Origin: Treponema sp.
Lineage (GTDB): Bacteria > Spirochaetota > Spirochaetia > Treponematales > Breznakiellaceae
Reading direction: 5' to 3'
Length of the DNA stretch: 34,329 nucleotides
NCBI GenBank assembly: GCA_009787775.1
Contig: WQSQ01000016.1
Coordinates: 1-34,329 of the forward strand
Shown: positions 7,545 to 17,037 of the stretch, one piece after another
Layout: the number at the start of each line of letters is the position of its first letter
Position numbering within the stretch: the stretch's first letter is position 1
The notes under the pieces: generated by a model
The model's input: the letters and a program-made list of their open reading frames with translations, nothing else
The model's database searches: none
What the model was told of the DNA's origin: nothing
Made by a program: the position numbers and the translations under genes

Positions 7545-9086
7545 ATGGAATATGCCATTGCGGTGATTGATATTGGAATGACCAATAAGAGAGTCGCTGT
7601 TTATGATGATTCACTGCATCAGATGGACGCGCACTACCTTGTCTTTGATCCGCTGATGATTGACGGCATAGAGTGCCATGACCTTGAAGCAATGGAAGAA
7701 TGGTTTACAGCTGAAATAAAATTATTTTCGGAAAAATATCCGATAAAGGCAATATCAGTTTGTACGCACGGCGCGACTTATGTATGTGTAGGGAATGACG
7801 GAAAAACCGCTGTTCCATGTGTGTACTACACGCATGAACCTCAGTCCAACACGCCGAAGACGGGTGAAGATTGCTCGCTTGAATCAGGAGATGATTTTCA
7901 TCGCAATTTCTATGAAACATTCGGAACAAAAGAAGATCTTCAGGCAGAAACAGGAACTCCCGCATTTAAAGCACTGATAAATCCGGCAAAAGGTTTATTC
8001 TTCACACAGAAACAATTTACAGACATGTTTAAAAATACAGTATCAGTGCTACCCTACCCTCAATACTGGGGTTTCCGTTTTACGGGAAAAGCCGGAGTTG
8101 AAAGCACCTATATGGGCAATCATACATATTTATGGAATCACAAAGAAAGCTGTCTCTCCAGTGCCGCGCATAAATTGGGAATGGCAAGCTTAATCCCCGG
8201 CAAGCTGTACAAGTCGTGGGATACACTTGGAAATATCAGTGATGATTTCGCAGATAAGACAGGGCTATCCAAAGAAACAATTGTAACAATGGGCATTCAT
8301 GATTCAAACTCAGCGCTTCTTCCCCATTTTGCGAAAAAAGGAGAGAGAGGATTTATTTTAAATTCCACCGGAACATGGTGCGTAATCATGAACCCTGTTG
8401 AAAAATACGGCTTCTCTCCCGATGAACTTGGGAAAGTTGTGTTTTTTAACATTTCAGCCTTCGGAACTCCGATAAAAACCGCAATCTTTCTTGGCGGACT
8501 TGAGTTTGAAACATGGTCAGAGCATTTTCAAAGGCTGCATAAAAGAATTGATATTCCCGGCTGGAATGAAGAGATATACCGCCGTATATTAAAAGAGAAG
8601 AAACTCTTTCTGCTGCCTGAATTAACAAAAGGCTCTGGACAGTTTCCGGAATCAAGAGCCCGTATCTCTGTTAACGGAAAAAGTTATTTAATTGACAGTA
8701 CGGAAACGAGCCCTGCAGATTATGAAACATTATTCGCTGTCCTGCGCATTTCCCTTGTATTACAGACTCTTACAGCGCTTGAACGTACTGGCATTAAACC
8801 TGGTTATGATGTGTACACAGAAGGCGGTTTTAGAAAAGACGAATCCTATAACCTGCTGCTTTCTTCTTACCTTTGCGATAATAAAGTATTCTTGACCGAC
8901 ATAAATGAAGCATCCGCGCTGGGAGCTGCAATGATTGCAAAGATGGCGCTCAGCAGAAAATCTTTAAATGACTTGGCGCAAGATTTTGAAATAAGCTATA
9001 TTGAACAAAAAAAAGACAGCTTCCCCGAACTTGAAGACTACAGGCAGGTATGGCTTAAAGAAGCGTGGCTTGGAAAGAAGCTGTGA
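7545..9086 (+). CDS. FGGY-family carbohydrate kinase, probable L-rhamnulokinase
   Basis: This 513-residue sugar kinase has the N-terminal phosphate-binding motif VIDIGMTNKR at residues 7-16, the catalytic Asp in MGIHDSNSALLP near residue 249, and a C-terminal ATP-binding half with NSTGTW and TEGGFRKDE. In the rhamnose pathway an FGGY kinase phosphorylates L-rhamnulose to rhamnulose-1-phosphate, and it is the only sugar kinase in the window, so that role is likely; fuculo-, ribulo- or xylulokinase activity is not excluded. I place the start at ATG 7545 because GGAG lies six bases upstream; the ATG at 7539 would leave no gap. The Gfo/Idh/MocA gene follows after 13 bases and is probably co-transcribed. 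Confidence 0.75.
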   Translation: MEYAIAVIDIGMTNKRVAVYDDSLHQMDAHYLVFDPLMIDGIECHDLEAMEEWFTAEIKLFSEKYPIKAISVCTHGATYVCVGNDGKTAVPCVYYTHEPQSNTPKTGEDCSLESGDDFHRNFYETFGTKEDLQAETGTPAFKALINPAKGLFFTQKQFTDMFKNTVSVLPYPQYWGFRFTGKAGVESTYMGNHTYLWNHKESCLSSAAHKLGMASLIPGKLYKSWDTLGNISDDFADKTGLSKETIVTMGIHDSNSALLPHFAKKGERGFILNSTGTWCVIMNPVEKYGFSPDELGKVVFFNISAFGTPIKTAIFLGGLEFETWSEHFQRLHKRIDIPGWNEEIYRRILKEKKLFLLPELTKGSGQFPESRARISVNGKSYLIDSTETSPADYETLFAVLRISLVLQTLTALERTGIKPGYDVYTEGGFRKDESYNLLLSSYLCDNKVFLTDINEASALGAAMIAKMALSRKSLNDLAQDFEISYIEQKKDSFPELEDYRQVWLKEAWLGKKL

Positions 9087-9099
9087 AGCGAGGAAAACA

Positions 9100-10386
9100 G
9101 TGGCAAAGAAAAAATATGTACAGGTCGGGACAGGCGGAAGAGCGCGCATGTATTATGAGGCTGTCTCCACAACATACAAAGACAATGCCCAGATAGCGGC
9201 ATTTTGCGACATATCGCAGACGCGGATGAATTATGCGAACAGGCTGCTAAAAGATGAATACAGGGTTCCAGAAGCGAAAACATACAATTACACCAATTTT
9301 GATAAAATGCTTGATGAAATTAAACCTGACACTGTAATTGTAACAAGCGTGGATCGCACTCATCACGACTATATAATCCGGTCAATGGAAAAAGGCTATG
9401 ACGTAATTACAGAAAAACCAATTACTATTGACGAGAAAAAAGCCCAGTCGATCCTTGACTGCCAGAAGCGAACAGGGAAGAAATTACGTGTAACATTTAA
9501 TTACCGTTACGCTCCCCATAACACCAAAATCCGTGAAATTATAATGGACGGATTATTGGGTGATGTTTTTTCCGTTCACTTTGAATGGCTTTTGGATACA
9601 TATCACGGAGCGGATTATTTTCGCCGCTGGCACAGGAACAAATTAAACTCAGGGGGTTTACTGGTACATAAATCAACTCATCATTTTGATTTGGTAAACT
9701 TCTGGCTTGGAACTGTCCCTGAAACAGTATTCGCGATGGGAGACTTGAATTTCTATGGAATGAAAAACGCTGAAAAAAGAGGAATTAAAGACTTTTATTA
9801 CCGCTGCTACGGCAGCGAAGCTGCAAAAAAAGATCCGTTTGCAATAGATATGGAAAACAATGAAACAATGAAGTCCCTATATCTTGACGCAGAAAATGAT
9901 TCAGGTTATATCCGCGACCGCAGCGTATTCTCAGATGAGATTTCAATAGAAGATACAATGGGGCTTTTAATCCGTTACCGGAATAATGCAATCATGACTT
10001 ATTCATTGAACGCTTATATGCCGTGGGAAGGCTACAATGTCGTCTTTAACGGATCAAAGGGGCGGCTGGAAGTAAGCGTAAAAGAGAAAGCGTATATTAA
10101 CGCCGGCGGAGAAAAAAGCGAAGAAGGCGCTCTTTCGCAGAAATCAATTGTATTCTGGCCCATGTTCGGCAATCAATACGACATTGAGTTTACCGAAGGA
10201 AAGGGCGGGCACGGCGGCGGCGATAATGTAATGCTGAACGATATATTCGGCGAGCCAAAGGAAGACAGATTCAAACGCGCCGCTTCCCACATTGACGGAG
10301 TATATTCCATTTTGACCGGGATTGCGGGTAACAAATCAATCGCTTCAGGGGAGCCTGTTAAAATAAAAGACATGATAACATTTTAA
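9100..10386 (+). CDS. Gfo/Idh/MocA-family NAD(P)-dependent oxidoreductase
   Basis: The 428-residue product has a Rossmann domain with VGTGGRARM at its start, the family's EKPITID segment near residue 107, and GGLLVHKSTHHFDLVNFWLG, which carries the catalytic Lys/His pair typical of sugar dehydrogenases in this family. The family oxidises or reduces sugars and their lactones, or acts on glycosides through a transient keto step. I place the start at GTG 9100: GAGG sits six bases upstream and the frame upstream would overlap the kinase. It follows the kinase closely and converges on the GH105 gene with only ten bases between the stops. Substrate not determined; a uronate or rhamnose derivative fits the context. 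Confidence 0.8.
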   Translation: MAKKKYVQVGTGGRARMYYEAVSTTYKDNAQIAAFCDISQTRMNYANRLLKDEYRVPEAKTYNYTNFDKMLDEIKPDTVIVTSVDRTHHDYIIRSMEKGYDVITEKPITIDEKKAQSILDCQKRTGKKLRVTFNYRYAPHNTKIREIIMDGLLGDVFSVHFEWLLDTYHGADYFRRWHRNKLNSGGLLVHKSTHHFDLVNFWLGTVPETVFAMGDLNFYGMKNAEKRGIKDFYYRCYGSEAAKKDPFAIDMENNETMKSLYLDAENDSGYIRDRSVFSDEISIEDTMGLLIRYRNNAIMTYSLNAYMPWEGYNVVFNGSKGRLEVSVKEKAYINAGGEKSEEGALSQKSIVFWPMFGNQYDIEFTEGKGGHGGGDNVMLNDIFGEPKEDRFKRAASHIDGVYSILTGIAGNKSIASGEPVKIKDMITF

Positions 10387-10396
10387 CAACAAATGG

Positions 10397-11503
10397 CTAT
10401 AAACCCAGTTGATTGCACGTATCGTAATACTCGCTGCACATGAGCAGAAAAGCACCCATGCCGTGAAGATCGTTCTCTACTGTCGGACGGTCAATATAGA
10501 ACCGGTAATCTCCCACCCCTGTACCGATACAGATATTGGGAATGATCAAATCTTCATCCTTGAACTTCAGTGAGTTAATGATTCCTTCATAAGCGCGGTT
10601 AATGTACTTTACATATGATTTATGCAGCAATCCCTTCTTAATCGCTTTTGCGATTGCGTAAGTATAAAGCGATGAACATGAGGTCTCGAGCCAGTTCCCT
10701 TCCCTATCTCCCTTGTCTACTACCTGATACCAAAGGCCTGATTGTTCGTCCTGAAAACGCACGAGAGCATTTATTATATCAATTCCCGCGCTTACAAACT
10801 CATGTCTGCGCGGGTGTTCCTGTGGGAAGAAGTCCAGAATATCCATAACAGCTACAGCGTACCAGCCTATAGCGCGCCCCCAGAATTCCGGTGAAAGACC
10901 GGTTTCTTTATCGCACCAATCTATTGCTTTTGAGTCGTCCCACGCATGGTATAAAAGACCGGTTACCGGATCTGTCATGTTTCGCCTCATCAGGTTCATC
11001 TGCTGATATACTATTTCGTAATAATAAGGTTTGTTAAAATAATAAGCGTACATTACACAATAAGGGCCAATCATATAAAGACCGTCCAGCCACATTTGAT
11101 TGGGACGTATATCTTTATGCCAGAATCCTCCGCGCGCATTTGTCGGCCACACATCCACAAGCGATGAAAAATCGGTCAGAACCTTTTTATAGCGCTCGTC
11201 TTTTGTGTCATTATACAGATTAAAAAGCATAATAGACGGCATCATGTCATCAAACTGAAGTCCGTTATCGTTATATTTAATTTTTCCGTCTTTATCAATA
11301 TGATAATCCATCCAGTTTTTTATATAGTCGTAATATTTTCTGTCTTTGCATAAAAGGTATGTCCTTTCCACTCCGGAAAGAAAAACCCCCTGATGGTAAT
11401 GGAAGCGGTTTTTGGGAGGCAGATCCTCTGTTGAAAATTTCCTAATAATGGTATCAGCACCCATTTTCGCATAACAAAGCGCTGTCTTTCCGTTAATTGT
11501 CAT
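10397..11503 (-). CDS. GH105 unsaturated rhamnogalacturonyl hydrolase
   Basis: The 368-residue protein has the (alpha/alpha)6-barrel pattern of YteR/YesR-type enzymes. These remove the delta-4,5-unsaturated galacturonate from the non-reducing end of rhamnogalacturonan I fragments made by lyases. MWLDGLYMIGP places the likely catalytic Asp at residue 140. RAIGWYAVAVMDIL and WLETSCSSLYTYAIAKA are further family signatures. There is no signal peptide, so it acts in the cytosol on imported oligosaccharides. The ATG follows a strong G-rich ribosome binding site. It is the last gene of the minus-strand unit that starts with the sugar-binding protein. Removal of the unsaturated uronate would leave rhamnose exposed for the rha genes in the window. 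Confidence 0.85.
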   Translation of the reverse strand: MTINGKTALCYAKMGADTIIRKFSTEDLPPKNRFHYHQGVFLSGVERTYLLCKDRKYYDYIKNWMDYHIDKDGKIKYNDNGLQFDDMMPSIMLFNLYNDTKDERYKKVLTDFSSLVDVWPTNARGGFWHKDIRPNQMWLDGLYMIGPYCVMYAYYFNKPYYYEIVYQQMNLMRRNMTDPVTGLLYHAWDDSKAIDWCDKETGLSPEFWGRAIGWYAVAVMDILDFFPQEHPRRHEFVSAGIDIINALVRFQDEQSGLWYQVVDKGDREGNWLETSCSSLYTYAIAKAIKKGLLHKSYVKYINRAYEGIINSLKFKDEDLIIPNICIGTGVGDYRFYIDRPTVENDLHGMGAFLLMCSEYYDTCNQLGL

Positions 11504-11530
11504 TATATTTCCCCCTGTACATATAAATTA

Positions 11531-12952
11531 CTATAAATAAGGACGTATTCTTTCACCGGAGAGAATGATATCCAGATCGGATAGTATTTTGTCGGTATAC
11601 GCGGATAGTGTAAAATGGGCTCTGCCGCCATTCAGACTTGTTAATACCCGCCTTGCTGTTGCCTGATAAAAGCTGACTGTGTCTGCGTTTTTATTTCTGT
11701 CACGGTAATTGTAAACAATTTCCAGAAACGGAAGATGCTGCTCTCCCGCTGAATATTCATTGTATTCGTCATATCTGGCGCCGATAAGGTTTTGATAAAA
11801 GGTGCGGAAATTTCCTGTATCAATATCAATGCCTGCAGCTCTCACTGCTAATTTTTCGTTTTCTCCTGTTAACAAAAATGTAACTGTCCTTTGCGGTGTT
11901 TTAATATCGATCGAAGCAATATTGTCAATATATGGAAGGATTACTATTTTGTTCATCAAATCAAAATGGCCGATCTCAAACCACGGAAAATTAACTACTC
12001 TGCCTTCATAGATATATGTTGTTCCTTCGCGGTGAATGAAAACTTTCCCGCTGCCGTCCGGTTCAGAAAAAACCAGACGGTAATTAAAACCCGCCGCAGT
12101 TAAATCCAGTGTAGACCAAGGCTGCGATAGTCCGTACCTGCTTAATTCATCGCTCCGCGTATTACTGTTGCCGGAAATATTTGCGACAAAACGATCCGCG
12201 TACAATCCGAACATTGATTCAAGCATAGCTATATTGTCCATGCTGACTGCCGCATTTACCGGGCTTGTTACTTCAAATGGGCTGATAAGGCCAAAACCTA
12301 TATTGCTGTCAGATTTAACCGTGTTCATTATTGTAATTGCTTCCCGTACTGAACCGCCAAGAACAATTTTATCAAAGACAATCGTTTCATCTTTATCCAT
12401 TTGCGCAAAAGGAGTAAGAGAGGTATCTACCAGGGAAAAAAGACTGCCCAGAAAAATGCTTACGTCAAAGTATGAAGCCAGAAAAACCTCAGGAGATTCA
12501 TCCAGTTTTACATACATATTACCGTCAGGCGCGTTATAACCTATAAGAAGAATAGTCACTATCCCGCTATCAGACTGTATAATCAATTGCGCCTGAGCGG
12601 GATCAAGGCCGAAAACAGAAAGGTCTGCAGCTTCGTCTGTTACAAGCCCATAAGAGGTAAGCCTTGAAGATACATCAAGGATATTAAGAAAATAGAAAAT
12701 ACTAATCGGCAGATCGTCATACCCTGCAATTGACGGAATTTCTCCGCCCCGGACTGTATATTCACCATGGCCGTTGCGTATTGTTACATACCTGACATCA
12801 TTTATGCTCCCTGTTACATAAATATACTCTGCCTCATCTGCCTGTTCCATGGCAGGAGAAGTTTCTTTTTCTCCTGTGAGAATAAAGACAGCAACGCCAA
12901 GAGACGTTAAAACAATCAGCATTATAAATAAAAAAATGATTCTTTTATTCAT
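11531..12952 (-). CDS. DUF4340-domain membrane-anchored protein
   Basis: This 473-residue protein has one N-terminal membrane anchor (residues 5-25, MNKRIIFLFIML start) and a long extracytoplasmic part. DUF4340 features include a repeated pattern of short beta hairpins and phrases such as YGLVTDEAADLSVFGLD near residue 100. The family nearly always sits beside GldG-type genes, as it does here, eleven bases after GldG. Its biochemical role is unknown; a subunit of the transporter complex on the outer face is the usual assumption. Confidence 0.75.
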   Translation of the reverse strand: MNKRIIFLFIMLIVLTSLGVAVFILTGEKETSPAMEQADEAEYIYVTGSINDVRYVTIRNGHGEYTVRGGEIPSIAGYDDLPISIFYFLNILDVSSRLTSYGLVTDEAADLSVFGLDPAQAQLIIQSDSGIVTILLIGYNAPDGNMYVKLDESPEVFLASYFDVSIFLGSLFSLVDTSLTPFAQMDKDETIVFDKIVLGGSVREAITIMNTVKSDSNIGFGLISPFEVTSPVNAAVSMDNIAMLESMFGLYADRFVANISGNSNTRSDELSRYGLSQPWSTLDLTAAGFNYRLVFSEPDGSGKVFIHREGTTYIYEGRVVNFPWFEIGHFDLMNKIVILPYIDNIASIDIKTPQRTVTFLLTGENEKLAVRAAGIDIDTGNFRTFYQNLIGARYDEYNEYSAGEQHLPFLEIVYNYRDRNKNADTVSFYQATARRVLTSLNGGRAHFTLSAYTDKILSDLDIILSGERIRPYL

Positions 12953-12962
12953 GATAGTCTTT

Positions 12963-14426
12963 TCATTTATGCCGCCTGCGCCACCACACGGTAATCCCTG
13001 CGCTTAAGATTGCTAGAGGCAGCAGTACAACAAAAATTATAATCATGATAATAATTTGTGAATAACTTGCTCTAAGCTCTGTAAACCCGATAATTTTGTC
13101 CATAATGTAGAAATTATCTTCGCGGCCTGTAAGGCTTCCAAGCAAATCCAGAAAATAGGCGGAATTGGCAATATATGGATTGCCGAGCGTGCTTTCTTCC
13201 AGCGCGAGAACAGATCCGCTGACAAGCACATGATTTTTCACCTGATTCCTGTCAGCGTCATATCCAGCCTGGGTACAAAGCAAAAGAGAAGGCACATTAC
13301 CTGTAATGTATGAAGGACTTGGTACCCAGTCATTGGGCGCGTCCTGCGGCCTGATTCCTGATGCGCTTGAAAATTTTAAAAGCGGTGTAACAAAGCGGGA
13401 TCGGAACTCGTTATAAACAACCCTTAGGGGGCGCGACTGCGCAATCATTGGCTGCAGATTTCTTTGTATCATGTTTTGGGAATATTTATCATCGGCATAA
13501 TCCACAATCGCGATATATGGCGACGGAGATATAAGCCGGTTATTATCAGTTTCAAAAACAAGTCCTGAATCAACTGCTATGCCCCATTCACTTAAAAACT
13601 CGTCAAGATTTGGTACTGTCGGCTGAACCACAGAGGCAAGATAAAAAAACACCCTGTTGTTCCCGCTATTTAAAAAATTGTCAATTTTTCTTAATTCCTC
13701 AGGAGAAAGATCGCGCGCCGGATTGGCCAGAATAAGAAGCGAAGCTTCGGAAGGGATTTCGTTTGTTAACAGATTAATTTCGGCTACACTGTAATTGTTT
13801 AGTAATAAAAGTTCCAGAAAAGAAAGCACATCCTGAAAGCCATGTCCAGACAAGATAAGTGCTAAGAACTCTTTATTGCTGATTACATTAATCAACGCCG
13901 ATGTTACAGCCTGTTCCGCTCTGGAAGAGGTAACATAATCTCCGTACTCGGAACTGAAAATATTAAATAGAGCAGAAGGATAAATAACTTTGTGCCTGTA
14001 CTGTGAAGTTACAATTATATCATTCATTCTGATTTGATCCTGAGGGTATCTTGAAACAAAATCCGGATTGCGGATTAAATCCACATACTCAATACGCATA
14101 TGGGAAGAATACTGAGCGTATTTGCGGATAACTTCATTCGCCTGAATAAAATAATCCTGCGGAGAAGCGGAAATAAAACCGGACTCGCTGTTCATTATAT
14201 AAATTGTTACATCATGATCCAGAGCAGTCAGAATGTTTTCTGTGTCTTTTGAAATCTCAAAAACGCGGTTTTTCGTAAGATCAACATTGAGGGGAAATTT
14301 CATAAAAAGAAGAGTCAGTACAACATTAAGAAGAACAATAAAAAGAACAACACATATAGTAATAACAACAGAAACTGTTCCGTACTTCATATTTCTGTTG
14401 TTTAAAATATTTCCAGCAGTACTCAT
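12963..14426 (-). CDS. GldG-like ABC transporter auxiliary protein
   Basis: The product is 487 residues with an N-terminal membrane span (about 18-40) and a C-terminal span (about 455-478) ending in Arg-Arg-Arg-His-Lys. Between them is the extracytoplasmic GldG/IFT52-like domain (DUF4350-type fold) with LTKNRVFEISKDTENIL near the start. Members partner GldA/GldF ABC components; in Bacteroidetes these are needed for gliding, but homologues in spirochaetes and others have no known gliding role. The ATG follows directly after the permease stop codon, which implies tight co-translation. Confidence 0.8.
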   Translation of the reverse strand: MSTAGNILNNRNMKYGTVSVVITICVVLFIVLLNVVLTLLFMKFPLNVDLTKNRVFEISKDTENILTALDHDVTIYIMNSESGFISASPQDYFIQANEVIRKYAQYSSHMRIEYVDLIRNPDFVSRYPQDQIRMNDIIVTSQYRHKVIYPSALFNIFSSEYGDYVTSSRAEQAVTSALINVISNKEFLALILSGHGFQDVLSFLELLLLNNYSVAEINLLTNEIPSEASLLILANPARDLSPEELRKIDNFLNSGNNRVFFYLASVVQPTVPNLDEFLSEWGIAVDSGLVFETDNNRLISPSPYIAIVDYADDKYSQNMIQRNLQPMIAQSRPLRVVYNEFRSRFVTPLLKFSSASGIRPQDAPNDWVPSPSYITGNVPSLLLCTQAGYDADRNQVKNHVLVSGSVLALEESTLGNPYIANSAYFLDLLGSLTGREDNFYIMDKIIGFTELRASYSQIIIMIIIFVVLLPLAILSAGITVWWRRRHK

Positions 14427-15131
14427 TTAGCTCCACCTTCTTTTTTCCAGAACTCTGGTAGTAAGAAACAGGAAAATGATACATACGCTGATAAAGAAAA
14501 AGAGATTGGAAACTGAAAGTATGCCGCTTGTTATCGGTGTAAATCTCATGGTAAAAGAAATTTCCTCAATAATCAAAATAAAAACCGGATTGGGAATAAT
14601 AGCGGGAAGCGCCTCCAGAAACAAAATTCCAAGCACTACAGCGAAAGTGCCGATGGCGGCAATTGCCTGATTCTCGGTGAGTGAAGAAATAAATTGCCCG
14701 ATGGAGATGAACGCTAAACCAAGGAGTAAAAGCGCTATATAATTCCCAATAATGATTGCCCAGCTTATCAAAGAAAAAAAACTTAATGTAACAGCATATA
14801 TTATGGTAACGGAAATCCCTGTTATATAAACAATTGCCGCCGCAAGAAATTTCCCTGCAACTATCGCTCCAAGACTAATGGGAGAAGTTAGTAATATTTG
14901 ATCTGTACGCCTGCGGCGATCTTCCGACATAAGACGCATGGTAAGAATGGGAGTAGAAAACATAACCACGGACAAAAGAGATGAAAAAACCGGTCTTAAA
15001 TCAGCGCTGCCTGCTGCCAAAGATCCTGTTAATAAAAACAGACCAGAAAGAAAATAAATAACCCCAAGATAAATGAATCCGATCGGAGATGAAAAATATG
15101 CTGATAATTCCCGCCTGATTATCGCGTTCAT
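14427..15131 (-). CDS. ABC-2-type permease, GldF-like
   Basis: The product is 234 residues with six predicted membrane segments. It begins MNAIIRRELSAYFSSPIGF, the characteristic start of ABC-2 permeases, and contains MRLMSEDRRRRTDQILLTSP, the conserved cytosolic coupling region. Its start overlaps the ATPase stop by one base (TAATG). It forms the membrane half of the Gld-like transporter with the ATPase upstream and GldG downstream. Substrate unknown. Confidence 0.85.
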   Translation of the reverse strand: MNAIIRRELSAYFSSPIGFIYLGVIYFLSGLFLLTGSLAAGSADLRPVFSSLLSVVMFSTPILTMRLMSEDRRRRTDQILLTSPISLGAIVAGKFLAAAIVYITGISVTIIYAVTLSFFSLISWAIIIGNYIALLLLGLAFISIGQFISSLTENQAIAAIGTFAVVLGILFLEALPAIIPNPVFILIIEEISFTMRFTPITSGILSVSNLFFFISVCIIFLFLTTRVLEKRRWS

Positions 15132-16150
15132 TATGCCGCTCCCTTATTAAAAAGCGCGATAAGTTTTGAGGAATCCCCCGCGGTAAGGCGTAAAAACGCA
15201 TCTTCAAGAGAGATGTCGTTTTTATGCAGGGATAAAATCGGCCAGTTTTTTTCAGCGAGTAATTTAAAAAGCTCACGGCGAATGTCTTTGCCTGCGGCAA
15301 CTTCCAAAAGAAACTCAAAAGAATCTGATTGCGCAGGGAACTCCGTTGTACAATCAGGATTCCCTGTATGCTTTACAGATATAACCCCTGCAAGTTTTTC
15401 AAGGTGCTGCATCAGCTCATTCGGCGAGACATCGTCAGGTGAAACACCATTCGGAAATCCCGCGCACAACAGCAGATTATTTTCACCCGCAAGGGAGGAA
15501 AGCCGCTGCGGAGTATCGTTTGCAATAATCGCGCCGTTATTAATAATTATTATCCGTTCGCAGACAGATTGAATTTCCTGTAAAATATGAGAAGAGAAAA
15601 TCACCGCACATTTTCTACCAAGTTCCCTTATTAACTCCCGCACTTCAAGAATCTGTTTTGGATCAAGACCCACGGTAGGTTCATCAAGAATCAGAAGCTT
15701 AGGATTCCCGAGCATTGCCTGAGCCAGGCCGACGCGCTGCTGATAACCTTTTGATAAGTTTCTGATAATTCTGCTGCGCACATCGGAAATTCCCGTTAAA
15801 CTACAAATTTCTGCTATGTGTTCTTTCCTGGGTAAAGTAATTTTCTTTAAATCAAAAACAAAGAAAAGATAACTTTCAACAGTCATATCGGGATACAACG
15901 GAGGCTGTTCTGGAAGATATCCGATTTGTTTCTTGCAGTTTATAGGATCTTCCATTATTTCATGTCCGTTCAGTTTTACAGTTCCCGATGCAGAAGATAA
16001 AAAACCTGTGATTATATTCATGGTTGTGGTTTTCCCCGCGCCATTGGGACCTAGAAAACCCAATACCTCATGATCGCCTAAAGAGAAACTGATGTTATCA
16101 AGTACTTTCCGCGAACCATATACTTTGGAAACACCATTTAATTCCAGCAT
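15131..16150 (-). CDS. ABC transporter ATPase, GldA-like
   Basis: The product is 339 residues. Walker A GPNGAGKTTT is near residue 37, the signature LSKGYQQRVGLAQA near 135, Walker B LLILDEPTVGLD near 155, and SSHIL follows. The C-terminal 110 residues form the extra domain seen in GldA/CcmA/Nod-type ATPases. It is unlike the MalK/MsmX ATPases that power sugar importers, since it has no TOBE-like regulatory domain and its signature is exporter-type. It starts twelve bases after the sugar permease stop and is probably co-transcribed. Confidence 0.87.
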   Translation of the reverse strand: MLELNGVSKVYGSRKVLDNISFSLGDHEVLGFLGPNGAGKTTTMNIITGFLSSASGTVKLNGHEIMEDPINCKKQIGYLPEQPPLYPDMTVESYLFFVFDLKKITLPRKEHIAEICSLTGISDVRSRIIRNLSKGYQQRVGLAQAMLGNPKLLILDEPTVGLDPKQILEVRELIRELGRKCAVIFSSHILQEIQSVCERIIIINNGAIIANDTPQRLSSLAGENNLLLCAGFPNGVSPDDVSPNELMQHLEKLAGVISVKHTGNPDCTTEFPAQSDSFEFLLEVAAGKDIRRELFKLLAEKNWPILSLHKNDISLEDAFLRLTAGDSSKLIALFNKGAA

Positions 16151-16162
16151 TGTAGCAGTGAT

Positions 16163-17026
16163 TTAAGCCTTCATACCGGTAGTGCTGATACCTTCCACAA
16201 TATATTTTTGAAAAAGGAAGAAGATAACAAGTGACGGCAGAAGGGATAATGATCCCATCGCAAAAATAGCACCCCAATCTGTATGTGATGTTGGATCAGC
16301 AAAATTCCGCAAAGCCAGAGATACAGTGTAGAGTTGTGTCCGGTTAAGATAAAGAAGATGAGCCAGAAAGTCGTCCCACCTCCAGTAGAAACTGAATATC
16401 GCGGATGTGATCAAAGCCGGTTTAATTAACGGGAAAAGAATACGGATAAAAATATTAAATTTGTTACATCCGTCGATTACAGCCGATTCATCCAGTTCCA
16501 TAGGCACTCCGCGAAAGAACTGTACCATTAAAAAAATAAAGAAAGCCTGCCCGCAGAATTGAGGTATAATAAGCGGATAAAAAGTATTCACCCATCCAAA
16601 GTTGAAAAACATAATGTACTGTGGAACCATAACTACCTGATAAGGCAGCATAAGGGTAAGGAACATACAGCTAAACCAGAAAGCCCTTCCCCTAAAACGA
16701 ATACGCGCGAAACCATAAGCGACTAGCGAGGAGGAAAGCACTGCGCCGATAGTGGTTATCGATGATATATAAATGGAATTAGCAAAAAAATTGGTAAACG
16801 AGTATTGCGTATTTTCGCTGAATCTCCAGCCGCGGATGTAATTTTCAAAAGTAAGATTAACCGGAATAAGCGAAATACTGTCAAATATCTCATTGTTCGG
16901 TTTAAAAGAGCTGATTATCATCCACAATATGGGATAAAGCATAAAAAACCCGAATACAATCATAAATAAATGATACAATCCGGAATTAATAAAATCTTTT
17001 CTGCGTTGTCTTTGTGATAAATCCAT
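16163..17026 (-). CDS. Sugar ABC transporter permease, CUT1 family (MalG-like)
   Basis: The product is 287 residues with six membrane spans and the EAA loop reading ESAVIDGCNKFNIFIRILFP, which docks the ATPase. The first cytosolic stretch and the MYPILWMIISSFK segment are typical of MalG/LacG-type permeases of carbohydrate importers. It pairs with the MalF-like permease eleven bases upstream and with the binding protein. No MsmX/MalK-type ATPase is encoded in the window, so a shared ATPase elsewhere is likely. The substrate is inferred from the GH105 and rhamnose genes to be a rhamnose-containing oligosaccharide. Confidence 0.88.
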   Translation of the reverse strand: MDLSQRQRRKDFINSGLYHLFMIVFGFFMLYPILWMIISSFKPNNEIFDSISLIPVNLTFENYIRGWRFSENTQYSFTNFFANSIYISSITTIGAVLSSSLVAYGFARIRFRGRAFWFSCMFLTLMLPYQVVMVPQYIMFFNFGWVNTFYPLIIPQFCGQAFFIFLMVQFFRGVPMELDESAVIDGCNKFNIFIRILFPLIKPALITSAIFSFYWRWDDFLAHLLYLNRTQLYTVSLALRNFADPTSHTDWGAIFAMGSLSLLPSLVIFFLFQKYIVEGISTTGMKA

Positions 17027-17037
17027 TTTTAGCCGCC

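Noticed and set aside
9001-9099. Longer N-terminus for the Gfo/Idh/MocA protein
   Set aside because: It would overlap the kinase gene by 86 bases and lacks a ribosome binding site, whereas GTG 9100 has GAGG at a good distance and starts right at the Rossmann motif.
15131-16150. The GldA-like gene as the missing ATPase of the sugar importer
   Set aside because: It has an exporter-type signature and no MalK/MsmX-type regulatory domain, and its own permease follows directly.
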